A program made the translations under genes and the position numbers. From Salinicola sp. (GTDB lineage Bacteria > Pseudomonadota > Gammaproteobacteria > Pseudomonadales > Halomonadaceae): a stretch of DNA of 64,000 nucleotides. Below, piece after piece: positions 1 through 9,407 of this stretch; positions within the stretch are counted from its first letter, which is position 1, and each line of letters opens with the position of its first letter. The notes beneath the pieces are model-generated. The model did not search any database. It was not told where the DNA came from and saw only the letters and a program-made list of their open reading frames with translations. The DNA lies in assembly GCA_002695065.1 (NCBI GenBank), contig NZNW01000095.1:1-64000 (forward strand), in the 5' to 3' direction.

Positions 1-454
1 CCCGCCAGTCGAGATAGCGTTGACGCTCGGCCGTATCGGCGGCGTTCTGCCACTGCGGATGCGCGACGAGATCGATGCAGTCCACCGGGCAGGGCGCGAT
101 ACACAGTTCGCAGCCGGTGCATTCGGATTCGATGACCGTGTGCATCTGCTTGGCGGCACCGAGAATGGCATCGACGGGGCAGGCCTGGATGCACTTGGTG
201 CAGCCGATGCATTCGGCCTCGCGAATCACGGCCAGCAACGGTGTCTGGGGCGGCTCGATCAGTTCGAGAGGCAGTTGGCCGGTGAGCGCTGCCAGTCGGT
301 CACGCGTGGCCTCGCCACCGGGCGGGCAGCGGTTGATCGCCTCGCCCTCCACGATCGCCTCGGCGTAGGGGCGGCAGCCGTCATGGCCGCACTTGCCGCA
401 TTGGGTCTGCGGCAGTTCGGCATCGATACGTTCGACGGTGATAGCGGCTGTCAT
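1..454 (-). CDS. rsxB: RnfB/RsxB-type ferredoxin-like electron transport subunit, partial (C-terminus off the window)
   Basis: The gene runs off the left edge; 151 residues are visible from an ATG at 454. It starts directly with the cluster-binding region: a CGKCGHDGC motif near residues 19-27 (the fourth cysteine follows in RCPPGG), then two ferredoxin-type cysteine sets, [12 protein letters not shown] and [12 protein letters not shown], which should hold two [4Fe-4S] clusters. It lacks the hydrophobic N-terminal anchor of E. coli RsxB and matches the short Pseudomonas-type RnfB, which is also encoded just after metG. In that family it is the electron-carrying subunit of the Rnf/Rsx complex at the inner membrane. 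It lies on the same strand as metG, 161 bp downstream. No other rnf gene is visible, so the remaining subunits must be elsewhere or beyond the edge. Confidence 0.85.
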   Translation of the reverse strand, partial: MTAAITVERIDAELPQTQCGKCGHDGCRPYAEAIVEGEAINRCPPGGEATRDRLAALTGQLPLELIEPPQTPLLAVIREAECIGCTKCIQACPVDAILGAAKQMHTVIESECTGCELCIAPCPVDCIDLVAHPQWQNAADTAERQRYLDWR

Positions 455-562
455 GAGGTTTCCGAAATAGCGGGACGAACGGCCGCCCCCTGGCAGGGAC
501 AGCGCGGCATTATAGACTTTTGCCACGTACGCTTCGAGATTCTGGCCTGCAATTGGGCCCAA

Positions 563-590
563 GCAAAACGCGCGACCGAGGCCGCGCGTT
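563..590 (-). terminator. Probable Rho-independent terminator of metG
   Basis: AACGCGCG (567-574) pairs with CGCGCGTT (583-590) around an 8-nt loop. Read on the minus strand, the stem is followed by TTTTGCTT. It lies 26 bp beyond the metG stop codon and before rsxB. Confidence 0.5.
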
Positions 591-615
591 CATCGAATAT
601 GACTCCGCCGGCTAA

Positions 616-2685
616 TCAGGTGACTCGCTGGCCGGGCTTGGCGCCGCTGTCCGGCGACATCAGATAGATTCCGTCTTCATCGCCCGCGGCCAGCACCATG
701 CCTTCGGAGACGCCGAAGCGCATCTTGCGCGGCGCCAGGTTGGCGACCATCACCGTCAGCCGGCCTTCCAGCGCCTCCGGCGCATACGCCTTGCGGATGC
801 CGGAGAACACGGTGCGCGTTTCGCCCCCCAGGTCGAGGGTCAACTCGAGCAGCTTGTTGGAGCCTTCGACATAGCTGGCCTTCTCGATCCTGGCGATGCG
901 CAGGTCGACCTTGATGAAATCGTCGAACGCGATCTCGTCGCCGATCGGCTCGTCCACCAGTGGCGTATTCTGGAGCGCTTCGGCGGGGTTCGAGGGGGCT
1001 TTTCCGGTCAATTTCTTCTCCTCCTCGAGCACCTCCTTGGAGGCCTCGATCATCGATTCGATCCTATCGCTCTCGACACGGGTCATCAGCGGCTTGAACT
1101 TGCCGATGACATGACCTTCCAGTACCTGCTGGCGGCTCGCCCAGGCGAGGCTGTCGACCTGCAGGAACCGTCGCGCCTGCTCGGCCATTGCCGGCACCAC
1201 CGGCTGCAGGTAGACCATCAGGGTGCGGAACAGATTGATCCCCACCGAGCAGATATCGATCACTTCCTGCTCGCGACCGCCTTCCTTGGCCAGCACCCAC
1301 GGCGCCTTGTCGGCGATGTAGGTATTGGCCTCGTCGGCGAGTTCCATCACCTTGCGCATGGCGCGGCCGAACTCACGGGCCTCGAAATCGGCGGCGATCT
1401 CATCGCCGGCGTGGATGAACCTGGCGACGAGTTCCGGTTCGGCGCAGGTCGAAGAGAGCTGCCCGTCGGCGAGCTTGTTGATGAAGCCCGCGCAGCGGCT
1501 GGCGATATTGACCACCTTGCCGACCAGGTCCGAGTTGACCCGCGCCGCGAAATCCTCGAGGTTGAGGTCGAGATCGTCGACCCGGGAGGTCAGCTTGGCG
1601 GCGAAGTAGTAGCGCAGGTATTCCGGGTTGAGATGCTCGGCGTAGGTCTGCGCCTTGATGAAGGTGCCGCGGGACTTGGACATCTTGGCGCCGTTGACGG
1701 TGACGAAGCCGTGGCAGTTGACGCCGGTCGGCGTGCGCATGCCGGCGCCTTCGAGCATTGCCGGCCAGAACAGCGCATGAAAGTAGACGATGTCCTTGCC
1801 GATGAAGTGATAGACCTCGGCGTTGGAGTCCGCCTTCCAGTAGCTGTCGAAATCGAGACCTTCGCGGTCGCACAGGTTCTGAAAGCTCGCCAGATAGCCG
1901 ATCGGCGCGTCCAGCCAGACGTAGAAATACTTGCCCGGCGCATCGGGGATCTCGAAGCCGAAGTAGGGCGCATCGCGGGAGATGTCCCACTCGTTGAGAC
2001 CGGCCTCGAACCACTCCTGCAGCTTGTTGGCGATCTGCGGTTGCACGCGACCGGAGCGCGTCCACTGCTTGAGGAACTCCTCGAAGTTCGGCAGCTTGAA
2101 GAAGTAGTGAGTCGAAGTGCGCACTTCCGGCGTGGCGCCACTGATCGCCGACACCGGATTGATCAGCTCCGCCGGGGTGTAGGTCCCACCGCACACTTCG
2201 CAGTTGTCGCCGTACTGGTCCTCGCTGCCGCACTTCGGGCAGGTGCCCTTGATGAAACGGTCGGCCAGGAACAGACCCTTGACCGGATCGTACATCTGCT
2301 CGATGTCGCGGGTGCTGATATGGCCGGCATCGCGCAGTGCGGTGTAGATGCGCTCGCTGTGGAGGCGGTTCTCTTCGGAATGGGTCGAGTGGTAGTTGTC
2401 GAAGGCCACGCCGAACCGGGCGAAGTCCGCCTGGTGCTCCTGGCTGACCTTGCTGATCAACTGCTCCGAGGTGATGCCTTCCTGCTCGGCCCGCAGCATG
2501 ATCGCGGTGCCGTGGGCGTCGTCGGCGCAGACGTAGTGGCACTCGTGGCCGCGGCTCTTCTGAAAGCGTACCCAGATATCGGTCTGGATGTACTCCAGCA
2601 GATGGCCCAGGTGGATCGAGCCGTTGGCATAAGGCAGCGCGCTGGTGACGAGGATCTGGCGCGAAAGCGAGGCGTTGTTCGACAT
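616..2685 (-). CDS. metG: Methionyl-tRNA synthetase
   Basis: Cytosolic class I synthetase that charges tRNA-Met, essential for initiation and elongation. The 689 residues show the HIGH-type motif HLGH (25-28), a zinc knuckle with C149, C152, C162 and C165, and the KMSKS loop (334-338). The C-terminal portion, from about residue 588 ([18 protein letters not shown]), is the EMAP/Trbp111-like tRNA-binding and dimerisation domain, so this is the long two-domain form. The start ATG at 2685 opens directly on the Rossmann fold ([18 protein letters not shown]). It is followed by a hairpin terminator and rsxB, the order known from Pseudomonas. The apbC/mrp gene often found beside metG lies about 9 kb away here. 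Confidence 0.98.
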   Translation of the reverse strand: MSNNASLSRQILVTSALPYANGSIHLGHLLEYIQTDIWVRFQKSRGHECHYVCADDAHGTAIMLRAEQEGITSEQLISKVSQEHQADFARFGVAFDNYHSTHSEENRLHSERIYTALRDAGHISTRDIEQMYDPVKGLFLADRFIKGTCPKCGSEDQYGDNCEVCGGTYTPAELINPVSAISGATPEVRTSTHYFFKLPNFEEFLKQWTRSGRVQPQIANKLQEWFEAGLNEWDISRDAPYFGFEIPDAPGKYFYVWLDAPIGYLASFQNLCDREGLDFDSYWKADSNAEVYHFIGKDIVYFHALFWPAMLEGAGMRTPTGVNCHGFVTVNGAKMSKSRGTFIKAQTYAEHLNPEYLRYYFAAKLTSRVDDLDLNLEDFAARVNSDLVGKVVNIASRCAGFINKLADGQLSSTCAEPELVARFIHAGDEIAADFEAREFGRAMRKVMELADEANTYIADKAPWVLAKEGGREQEVIDICSVGINLFRTLMVYLQPVVPAMAEQARRFLQVDSLAWASRQQVLEGHVIGKFKPLMTRVESDRIESMIEASKEVLEEEKKLTGKAPSNPAEALQNTPLVDEPIGDEIAFDDFIKVDLRIARIEKASYVEGSNKLLELTLDLGGETRTVFSGIRKAYAPEALEGRLTVMVANLAPRKMRFGVSEGMVLAAGDEDGIYLMSPDSGAKPGQRVT

Positions 2686-2936
2686 GGCGACTGGAACATT
2701 CCCGTAACGAAACCCGAGGCGGCGCGGTATCGAAGGCCCCGCCGGGTGGATAGGCTGTAAACGTGGTCGACGATTGTAGCACCGATGGCGGGGGCTTTGC
2801 GTCGGGTGCGAGCGGGGTCATGGGCATTGTCCCGGCTGGCCGCGGGCGAGGGCCTTCAGGGCGGTCCGGACCGTTTATGTTCTATGCTGCCGGTTACGAT
2901 CTCTCCTCCCATGTGGGCCCCCATCCCTGAACAGAG

Positions 2937-3356
2937 GTGATTCCCATCGCTCTCCATCGTCATGGCTGGCGCACCGCCGGTCTCTCCGTCGTCTTCATCT
3001 GGTTCGCCATCGGCGGCATCGGCCATTTCGTGATGCTGGACGCCTTCGCGTCGATCATCCCGCCGGGTTTGCCCTGGCCCGACGCGGCGGTGCTGATCAG
3101 CGGCTTCTTCGAACTGCTGGGGGCGGTCGGCATCTTGCTGCCGCGCTTTCGCGCGCTGGCAGGCTGGGGACTGGTGGTGCTGACCATCTGCGTGACGCCG
3201 GCCAATGTCTACATGTGGCTCCATCCAGAGCGGTTTCCCCAGGTCCCCGAGTGGCTGCTGTTGTGGCGATTGCCGTTCCAGGTCTTGCTGCTGCTGTGCA
3301 TCTTGGCTTCGACGCAGCGCCGGTTTCCCGGCTGGCCAGCATCTACGCAAGACTAG
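2937..3356 (+). CDS. DoxX-like small integral membrane protein
   Basis: A 139-residue hydrophobic protein with about four membrane segments (near residues 13-31, 49-66, 71-88 and 104-120). The spacing and motifs (HFVMLDAFASIIPPGLPWP, then FELLGAVGILLPRFRALAGW) fit the DoxX/DoxD-like family, whose members are linked to redox or thiol balance. The substrate is unknown. The start is unclear: GTG at 2937 is the only common start codon after the in-frame stop at 2928, but the best Shine-Dalgarno sequence, AGGTGA (2935-2940), overlaps it, so initiation slightly downstream at a rare codon is possible. It stands alone on the plus strand. Confidence 0.7.
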   Translation: MIPIALHRHGWRTAGLSVVFIWFAIGGIGHFVMLDAFASIIPPGLPWPDAAVLISGFFELLGAVGILLPRFRALAGWGLVVLTICVTPANVYMWLHPERFPQVPEWLLLWRLPFQVLLLLCILASTQRRFPGWPASTQD

Positions 3357-3433
3357 GATCCAGTTCACATCTTCTAGGGTGTTACAGTTAGCGGCCAAAC
3401 CGTTACCGCCGACCGTTGCTCAAGGAACCCCGG

Positions 3434-4363
3434 ATGGCCGAAATCGATCTTTCCCAGTCACTATGGATGCTGCTCTTCTTCGTCGCGTTGGGTTGGCTGG
3501 CGGCGCGGCGATTGAGGGTCGATCCTCGGCCGATAGCGACGCTACTCGTCTACATCATTTCACCGCTGACCTTCTTCCATGGCCTGACCCAGGGGCAGCC
3601 CAGTGCCGACAAGCTGGTACTGACGCTCAGCGTGCTGCTGCTGGCGACCTGCCTCTGTCTTGCGGTCAACTGGGTAGCCAGCCGCTTTTTTGCCGAACAG
3701 GAACGGGCGCTACTGGCCTTTTCCGCCGGGACCGGCAATACGGGCTATTTCGGTTTCCCGATCGCGCTGGTGCTGCTGCCGCCGGAGGGGGTCACGCTCT
3801 ATCTCTTCTGCATGCTGGGCGTCTCGCTCTACGAGTTCACGGTCGGTTTCTATGTCAGCGCCAGGGGACGTTTCTCGGTGAAGGAGAGCCTGACCCGACT
3901 GGCGAGGCTGCCGCTGATCTACGCGTTCGCGGCCGGCATGCTGGTCAGCGCTCTCGGCTGGCAGGTGCCGGACGTCGTCGCGGATGGGCTCGACTACTTC
4001 AAGTACTGTTTCACGGTGCTGGGGATGATGATCATCGGCATGACGCTGGGGCGCGTGACGTGGCGGGAGTTCGACCTGCGCTTCGTCGCCGGCTGCGTGC
4101 TGGGGCGCTTCGTCGTCTGGCCACTGGCGACGCTAATGATGGTGCTGCTGCTGCGGATGAGCGTGGGCGTCTCGGACTCGCTGGCGCTGGCATTTCTGCT
4201 CATCGGCGCCGTCCCCATGGCCGCCAATGTGGTGGTCATCGCCATGGAGCTGGAGATTCGCCCCGAGAAGGGCGCCATCGCCGTACTGATCACCACACTG
4301 GCCGCACCCTTGCTGATACCGGTCTATCTCGGGTTCGCGCTGCCGTGGGTGCTCTCCTTCTGA
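3434..4363 (+). CDS. AEC (auxin efflux carrier) family transporter
   Basis: A 309-residue inner-membrane protein with about ten hydrophobic segments in two halves and the bile/arsenite/riboflavin transporter-like fold. The conserved SAGTGNTGYFGFPIAL stretch (residues near 97-112) is typical of AEC proteins, which include malate and other organic-acid carriers. The substrate cannot be told. I chose ATG 3434 (MAEIDLSQ) over an upstream TTG at 3416 because AAGGAA (3422-3427) is well spaced for it. The polB start lies 25 bp downstream on the same strand. Confidence 0.8.
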   Translation: MAEIDLSQSLWMLLFFVALGWLAARRLRVDPRPIATLLVYIISPLTFFHGLTQGQPSADKLVLTLSVLLLATCLCLAVNWVASRFFAEQERALLAFSAGTGNTGYFGFPIALVLLPPEGVTLYLFCMLGVSLYEFTVGFYVSARGRFSVKESLTRLARLPLIYAFAAGMLVSALGWQVPDVVADGLDYFKYCFTVLGMMIIGMTLGRVTWREFDLRFVAGCVLGRFVVWPLATLMMVLLLRMSVGVSDSLALAFLLIGAVPMAANVVVIAMELEIRPEKGAIAVLITTLAAPLLIPVYLGFALPWVLSF

Positions 4364-4388
4364 GTGCTCTCCGAACGGAAAGGGACGG

Positions 4389-6788
4389 GTGTCGACCACC
4401 GTGCAATCGAATAGCGTGACGCAACAGGGTTTCATTCTGACCCGCCAATGGCAGGACACGCCGACCGGTACCGATGTATCGCTTTGGCTGGCCACCGATG
4501 ACGGGCCGCGACTGGTGCGCCTGCCGCCGCAGAGATCGGTGGCTTTCGTCCCGGCTGATCAGCGCGAGAGCGTCGAGCGCTCGATTCGCCATGAGCGCGA
4601 TGTCGAACTGCGCGAACTCGAGCTGAAGGACTTCGATCTCCGTCCGGTGCTCGGCCTCTACTGTCGCCAGCATCGGCAGTTGATGAACCTGGAGCGACGT
4701 CTCGCCGACGCCGGTGTCGATCTGCTCGAGGCCGATATCCGACCGCCGGACCGTTATCTGATGGAGCGTTTCATTACCGCGCCGGTCGTGGCAATGGCGA
4801 CCCAGGCGGCCGACGGTTCCCTGGTCGATGCCCAGTTGAAGCCGGCGCCGGACTATCGGCCGCAGCTGACACTCTGCTCGCTGGACATCGAGACCAGCGA
4901 GCGCGGCGAGCTCTACTCGATCGGCCTGCATGGATGCGGCCAGCGCATCGTCTACATGCTGGGGCCGCTGGCGGGCAACGGGAGCAAGGCCGATCGCGAG
5001 CGGGATTTCGAACTCGTCTACTGCGACTCCCGCGCCGATCTGCTGCACGCGCTGAACGGCTGGTTCGCGCGCTTCGACCCGGATGCGATCATCGGCTGGA
5101 GCGTGATCCAGTTCGACCTGCGCCAGCTGCAGCGTCACGCAGATCGCCTGAATGTCGCCTTGCGGCTGGGGCGAGGCGGAGCGCCGGTGGAGTGGCGGGC
5201 GCATGGTCACCAGCCCAATCACTATTTCGTCACCATTCCGGGGCGGCTGGCGATCGACGGTATCGAGGCGCTGCGCTCGGCGACCTGGAGCTTTCCCTCC
5301 TTCAGCCTCGAAAACGTCGCCCAGACGCTGCTCGGCGAGGGCAAGGCGATCGACAACCCCTATCAACGCATGGCGGATATCAACCGCATGTTCGCGGAGG
5401 ACAAGCCGGCGCTGGCCCGCTACAACCTCAAGGATTGCGAGCTGGTGACGCGCATCTTCGAGCACACCCGGATCATCGACTTCCTGCTCGAACGGGCAAG
5501 CGTCACCGGGCTCTCCGCCGATCGCAGCGGTGGCTCCGTCGCGGCATTTTCCCATCTCTATCTGCCGCGCATGCACCGGCTCGGGTTCGTCGCCCCGACC
5601 CTGGGCAGCCGCGACGGCGACGACAGCCCGGGCGGCTACGTGATGGACTCGCGTCCGGGCCTCTACGATTCGGTGCTGGTGCTCGATTTCAAGAGTCTCT
5701 ATCCCTCGATCATCCGCTCGTTTCTGATCGATCCGGTCGGCCTGGTGGAAGGGTTGCGCACGCCGGATGACGCACACTCGGTGGCGGGGTTCCTGGGGGC
5801 GAGGTTTTCCCGAACCGCCCATGCGCTGCCGGCGATCGTCGAGCAGGTGTGGGAAGGGCGCGAGGCGGCCAAGCGCGAGGGCAACGCGCCGCTGGCCCAG
5901 GCGTTGAAGATCATCATGAACGCGTTCTATGGCGTGCTCGGCTCGCGGGGCTGCCGGTTCTTCGATCCGCGGCTGGCTTCGTCGATTACCATGCGCGGTC
6001 ACGAGATCATGCGCCGCACGCGAGAGCTGATCGAGACTGAGGGTTATACCGTTATCTATGGCGATACCGACTCGACATTCGTGTGGTTGGGCAAAGCCCA
6101 CGAGGCCGAAGCCGCCAACACGATCGGGAAACGGTTGGTGGCCAGGGTCAATGCCTGGTGGCAGCGGCATCTGCGAGACGAGCTACAGCTCGAAAGCGCC
6201 CTGGAATTGCAGTTCGAGACGCACTTCACACGCTTTCTGATGCCGACCATTCGTGGCACGGAAGAGGGCAGCAAGAAACGCTATGCCGGCCTGGTCCGCG
6301 AGGCGGACGGGAGCGAGCGACTGGTCTTCAAGGGGCTGGAGTCGGTGCGTGCCGACTGGTCGCCGCTGGCCCAGGCTTTCCAGCGCGAACTCTACCGGCG
6401 GATCTTCGCCGACGAACCCTATCGCGATTACGTGCGCGAGACCGTGCAGCAGACACTGGCCGGGGAGAACGACGATCAACTGGTGTATCGCAAACGGCTC
6501 AGGCGCAAGCTGGAAGATTATCAGCGCAACGTCCCGCCCCACGTGCGCGCGGCGCGCCTGGCCGACGAGTTCAACCGCCAGATGGCGCGCCCGCTCCAGT
6601 ACCAGAATGGGGGCTGGATACGCTACCTGATCACGGTCGCCGGCCCGGAGCCGTTGGAAAATCGGCGTTCGGCGATCGACTACGAGCACTACATCAGTCG
6701 GCAGCTCCAACCGGTTGCCGATGGCATCCTGCCGTTCGTGGGCGACGATTTCGAAAAGATCACCGGTCGACAGCTGGGGCTTTTCTGA
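4389..6788 (+). CDS. polB: DNA polymerase II (family B)
   Basis: A 799-residue family-B polymerase with proofreading. The exonuclease motif I LDIETS is at about 165-170. Polymerase motif A (DFKSLYPSII) is at 433-442, motif B (KIIMNAFYG) starts at 507, and motif C (YGDTDS) is at 557-562. The protein ends in QLGLF, the beta-clamp-binding peptide also found at the end of E. coli Pol II. In E. coli the enzyme restarts stalled forks and bypasses some lesions. The GTG start at 4389 follows AAAGGGA. I saw no LexA-type box in the 25 bp before it, so any SOS control must act through the promoter of the upstream transporter gene. Confidence 0.97.
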   Translation: MSTTVQSNSVTQQGFILTRQWQDTPTGTDVSLWLATDDGPRLVRLPPQRSVAFVPADQRESVERSIRHERDVELRELELKDFDLRPVLGLYCRQHRQLMNLERRLADAGVDLLEADIRPPDRYLMERFITAPVVAMATQAADGSLVDAQLKPAPDYRPQLTLCSLDIETSERGELYSIGLHGCGQRIVYMLGPLAGNGSKADRERDFELVYCDSRADLLHALNGWFARFDPDAIIGWSVIQFDLRQLQRHADRLNVALRLGRGGAPVEWRAHGHQPNHYFVTIPGRLAIDGIEALRSATWSFPSFSLENVAQTLLGEGKAIDNPYQRMADINRMFAEDKPALARYNLKDCELVTRIFEHTRIIDFLLERASVTGLSADRSGGSVAAFSHLYLPRMHRLGFVAPTLGSRDGDDSPGGYVMDSRPGLYDSVLVLDFKSLYPSIIRSFLIDPVGLVEGLRTPDDAHSVAGFLGARFSRTAHALPAIVEQVWEGREAAKREGNAPLAQALKIIMNAFYGVLGSRGCRFFDPRLASSITMRGHEIMRRTRELIETEGYTVIYGDTDSTFVWLGKAHEAEAANTIGKRLVARVNAWWQRHLRDELQLESALELQFETHFTRFLMPTIRGTEEGSKKRYAGLVREADGSERLVFKGLESVRADWSPLAQAFQRELYRRIFADEPYRDYVRETVQQTLAGENDDQLVYRKRLRRKLEDYQRNVPPHVRAARLADEFNRQMARPLQYQNGGWIRYLITVAGPEPLENRRSAIDYEHYISRQLQPVADGILPFVGDDFEKITGRQLGLF

Positions 6789-6951
6789 ATGACCGCGATC
6801 GATCTATCCCGGCGCCACTGACGCCACCTGCCGATTGACAGCCTCCGGGCGCGGTGCTAAATACGCGCTGCCGGCAATCGTGCCGGTGCTGCGCCAGGCA
6901 ACCGGGCACGTGGGTGCGCGGTGCCGGGTGCCCCTCGAGGATTCATGCAAG

Positions 6952-7221
6952 ATGGCATTCCGCCGTATTCTGATGGCGTCTGGTTTGGTCGTGGCGATGG
7001 CCGGCTGCGCCTCCAATACCTTCGCGCCCAATTACCAGTCGAACAATACCGATGTCCTGCGGATCGGTGGTGAGCGCCCCGATGCCGCAGCCCCAGCCGT
7101 CGAGGATCTTGGCTCGTTCTGTGTCCAGACCAACCAACAATGGAACGATCAAGGCAAGACGCCGGACGGTCAGCGTCTGTGGGTGAAGAGCACGCTGCGC
7201 CAGGCGGTGGCGTGTCGCTGA
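6952..7221 (+). CDS. Small lipoprotein of unknown function
   Basis: An 89-residue precursor. MAFRRILMASGLVVAMAGC is a lipoprotein signal peptide with lipobox VAMAGC, so the mature protein would start at Cys19 and be lipid-anchored. The mature part (about 70 residues) contains two cysteines and no domain I recognise. ATG 6952 was preferred over the longer frame because only it places the signal sequence at the N-terminus; GAGG (6937-6940) lies 11 bp upstream. A strong terminator follows, so the gene is probably monocistronic. Confidence 0.7.
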   Translation: MAFRRILMASGLVVAMAGCASNTFAPNYQSNNTDVLRIGGERPDAAAPAVEDLGSFCVQTNQQWNDQGKTPDGQRLWVKSTLRQAVACR

Positions 7222-7283
7222 GCCACTGAGTCCTCGGCCTTCGGTCGGCTGCCCGCGGGGCGTCGCCAGCGGCACGGTACAAG

Positions 7284-7317
7284 AGGCTCGAACCGTAACG
7301 GGTTCGAGCCTTTTTTT
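7284..7317 (+). terminator. Rho-independent terminator after the lipoprotein gene
   Basis: A perfect 11-bp stem, AGGCTCGAACC (7284-7294) with GGTTCGAGCCT (7301-7311), a 6-nt loop and a run of seven T. Confidence 0.92.
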
Positions 7318-7445
7318 GGCCTATGCTGAGGGGCGTGTCCGATCGGTGGATCAAGCTCGCCTGGGGTTGTCTGCCGACGATCGCGTCGCCATGTACCCAA
7401 CAGCTGGCACGCACGCGAACGGTGCCGAAAAGGGGAGGGAAACGG

Positions 7446-8174
7446 ATGACCTACGAGCTCTACTACTGGCCGGGCATTCCCGGTCGTGGCGAATTCGTCC
7501 GCCTGGCGCTGGAGGATGCCTGCGCGGATTATATCGATGTCGGCAAGCGGTCCCCCGACAAGGGGGGCGGCGCGGGTGCCGTCAGCGAATTCATCCACGG
7601 TAGCGACCTGGGACAGCCGCATTTCGCGCCACCGGTGTTGAAGGCCGAAGGGTTCGTCATTTCCCACGTCGCCAACATCCTGCAGTTTCTCGGCCCCCGG
7701 CTGGGGTTGGTGCCGGAGGATGAGGCCGGCCGCTTCTGGGCCAACGGACTGCAGTTGACGCTGACGGATTTCGTCGCCGAGATCCACGACACCCACCACC
7801 CGGTTGGCAGTTCGCTCTACTACGAGGATCAGCAGGACGAGGCGAAGCGGCGTGCCCGGGTCTTCGTGCAGGAGCGCCTGCCCAGGTTCCTCCACTATTT
7901 CGAACGTGTGCTGGCGGCCAATGCCGGTAACGAGCCCTATCTGGTGGGGACGGCGCACAGCTATGTCGACCTGTCGCTGTTTCAGGTGGTGACGGGGCTG
8001 CGTTATGCCTTCCCCCGGGCGATGGAGCGACTGGAGCCGGAAATACCCGAAGTGACCGCGCTGGTCGATCGTGTCAGTCAGCGACCGAAGCTTGCCGCCT
8101 ATCTCACGTCCGACCGGCGGCTGGATTTCAACGAGGGCGGCGTGTTCCGTCACTACCCCGAACTGGACGGATGA
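7446..8174 (+). CDS. Glutathione S-transferase-like protein
   Basis: 242 residues with a thioredoxin-like N-terminal half (YELYYWPGIPGRGEFVRLALEDA, the pattern of the GST glutathione site) followed by an all-helical C-terminal domain (residues about 90-230) with the conserved YVDLSLFQVV region. This layout resembles eukaryotic sigma/alpha-type GSTs more than bacterial beta-type GSTs, because a tyrosine near the N-terminus is present rather than a catalytic cysteine. Likely role: conjugation or detoxification in the cytosol. ATG 7446 follows AGGGGAGGG; the open frame continues upstream to 7323 but without a comparable ribosome site. Confidence 0.8.
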   Translation: MTYELYYWPGIPGRGEFVRLALEDACADYIDVGKRSPDKGGGAGAVSEFIHGSDLGQPHFAPPVLKAEGFVISHVANILQFLGPRLGLVPEDEAGRFWANGLQLTLTDFVAEIHDTHHPVGSSLYYEDQQDEAKRRARVFVQERLPRFLHYFERVLAANAGNEPYLVGTAHSYVDLSLFQVVTGLRYAFPRAMERLEPEIPEVTALVDRVSQRPKLAAYLTSDRRLDFNEGGVFRHYPELDG

Positions 8175-8256
8175 CGATTCGGCGTCGGCGCATGACAGCG
8201 CCGGTTAGCGTGCTAAAGTAGACACATGTCTGGACACGTCAACAAGGAGGCAAGGC

Positions 8257-8772
8257 ATGCCATTACTCGACAGCTTCATGGTCGACCACACCAAGATGAA
8301 TGCACCGGCGGTGCGTGTCGCCAAGCAGATGAAGACGCCGGGCGGTGACAATATCACCGTCTACGACCTGCGCTTCTGCATTCCCAACGAAGAGATCCTG
8401 TCCGAGCGGGGGATCCACACCCTCGAGCACCTGTTCGCGGGTTTCATGCGTCAGCATCTCAATGGCGACGGCGTCGAGATCATCGATATCTCGCCGATGG
8501 GTTGCCGCACCGGGTTCTACATGAGCCTGATCGGGCAGGTCGACGAACCTACCGTGGGCGCAGCCTGGAACGCCGCGATGGAAGACGTGCTGGCGCTGAC
8601 GGACCAGAAGTCGATCCCCGAACTCAACATCTACCAGTGCGGCACGGCGGAGATGCACTCCCTCGACGAAGCGCAGCAGATCGCCAGGAACGTGACGACG
8701 CGCGGTATCGGTGTCAACTCCAACAGCGAGCTCAAGCTGACCGAGGAGTTCCTCGCCGCCCACGGGGCGTGA
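8257..8772 (+). CDS. luxS: S-ribosylhomocysteine lyase (AI-2 synthase)
   Basis: A 171-residue cytosolic metalloenzyme that cleaves S-ribosylhomocysteine to homocysteine and DPD, the precursor of autoinducer-2, in the activated methyl cycle. The metal ligands are present: HTLEH (H54, H58) and C128 in YQCGTAE, with the catalytic Cys in [17 protein letters not shown] (8244-8250) is ideally spaced before ATG 8257. The gene ends at a strong terminator and has its own upstream gap, so it looks monocistronic. No Lsr uptake genes are in the window. Confidence 0.98.
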   Translation: MPLLDSFMVDHTKMNAPAVRVAKQMKTPGGDNITVYDLRFCIPNEEILSERGIHTLEHLFAGFMRQHLNGDGVEIIDISPMGCRTGFYMSLIGQVDEPTVGAAWNAAMEDVLALTDQKSIPELNIYQCGTAEMHSLDEAQQIARNVTTRGIGVNSNSELKLTEEFLAAHGA

Positions 8773-8821
8773 AGCGCGGCGCCCATGTCAGCCCGCCATG
8801 ACAGTGCTGACGACATATCGG

Positions 8822-8848
8822 ACCCGCAGCCCTGGCTGCGGGTTTTTT
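8822..8848 (+). terminator. Rho-independent terminator of luxS
   Basis: CCCGCAGCC and its complement GGCTGCGGG form a tight stem (8823-8842), followed by six T. Confidence 0.9.
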
Positions 8849-8938
8849 CGTGGGCGCGACCCACTTGGACGAACCTTTGGTGCAATCGGTGTCAAAACGT
8901 TACCCGATTGTTCGCCGTTCACCGCAGGGGATTGACCG

Positions 8939-9400
8939 ATGCTCGATACCGTTCAGCAGTTCTTCCATCGCGTTCTCGCCACGCCGCAATCCGACAGCCG
9001 GGACGTGATCACGCCACAGCTGGCGGTCGCCGCGCTATTGAGCGAGATCCTGCGCGCCGACTACCAGACCGATCCCGAAGAGTTGGCCATGCTGCGTCGG
9101 ATGCTGATGACGCAGTTCTCGCTGGATGAGGGGGCCGTCGACGAACTGGTCGAGCAGGCGCAACGGCAGGTCGACGAGGCGGTGGATCACTTCCAGTACG
9201 TGTCGCTGCTCAACGAGCGCTACGACTACGATCAGCGCGTCGAGCTGATTGCCGCCATGTGGCGTCTGGCCTATGCCGATCATGAGCTGGCGGCGCTGGA
9301 AGAGCACCGGATTCGCCGTCTGGCCGATCTGCTCTACGTGACCCACAGCGATTTCATTCGCACCAAGCTGGCGGTGCAGGACGAACTGAGGCGGGGGTGA
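8939..9400 (+). CDS. TerB-like domain protein
   Basis: 153 residues, all helical, soluble. The pattern LAVAALLSEILRADYQTDPEELAMLRRML followed by IAAMWRLAYADHELAALEEHRIRRLADLL contains two half-repeats with acidic, metal-site-like loops, as in the TerB/DjlA family. TerB-fold proteins are tied to tellurite resistance, but single-domain housekeeping versions like this one have no defined role. CAGGGG lies 8 bp before ATG 8939. The gene ends 7 bp from the convergent serine hydrolase gene. Confidence 0.75.
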   Translation: MLDTVQQFFHRVLATPQSDSRDVITPQLAVAALLSEILRADYQTDPEELAMLRRMLMTQFSLDEGAVDELVEQAQRQVDEAVDHFQYVSLLNERYDYDQRVELIAAMWRLAYADHELAALEEHRIRRLADLLYVTHSDFIRTKLAVQDELRRG

Positions 9401-9407
9401 CCGACGT

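Noticed and set aside
1111-2760. 549-codon frame antisense to metG
   Set aside because: metG has intact motifs over its whole length; the antisense frame is a product of high GC codon use and has no domain.
4290-6170. 626-codon frame antisense to polB
   Set aside because: Arg/His-rich shadow of a clear polymerase gene, without a recognisable fold.
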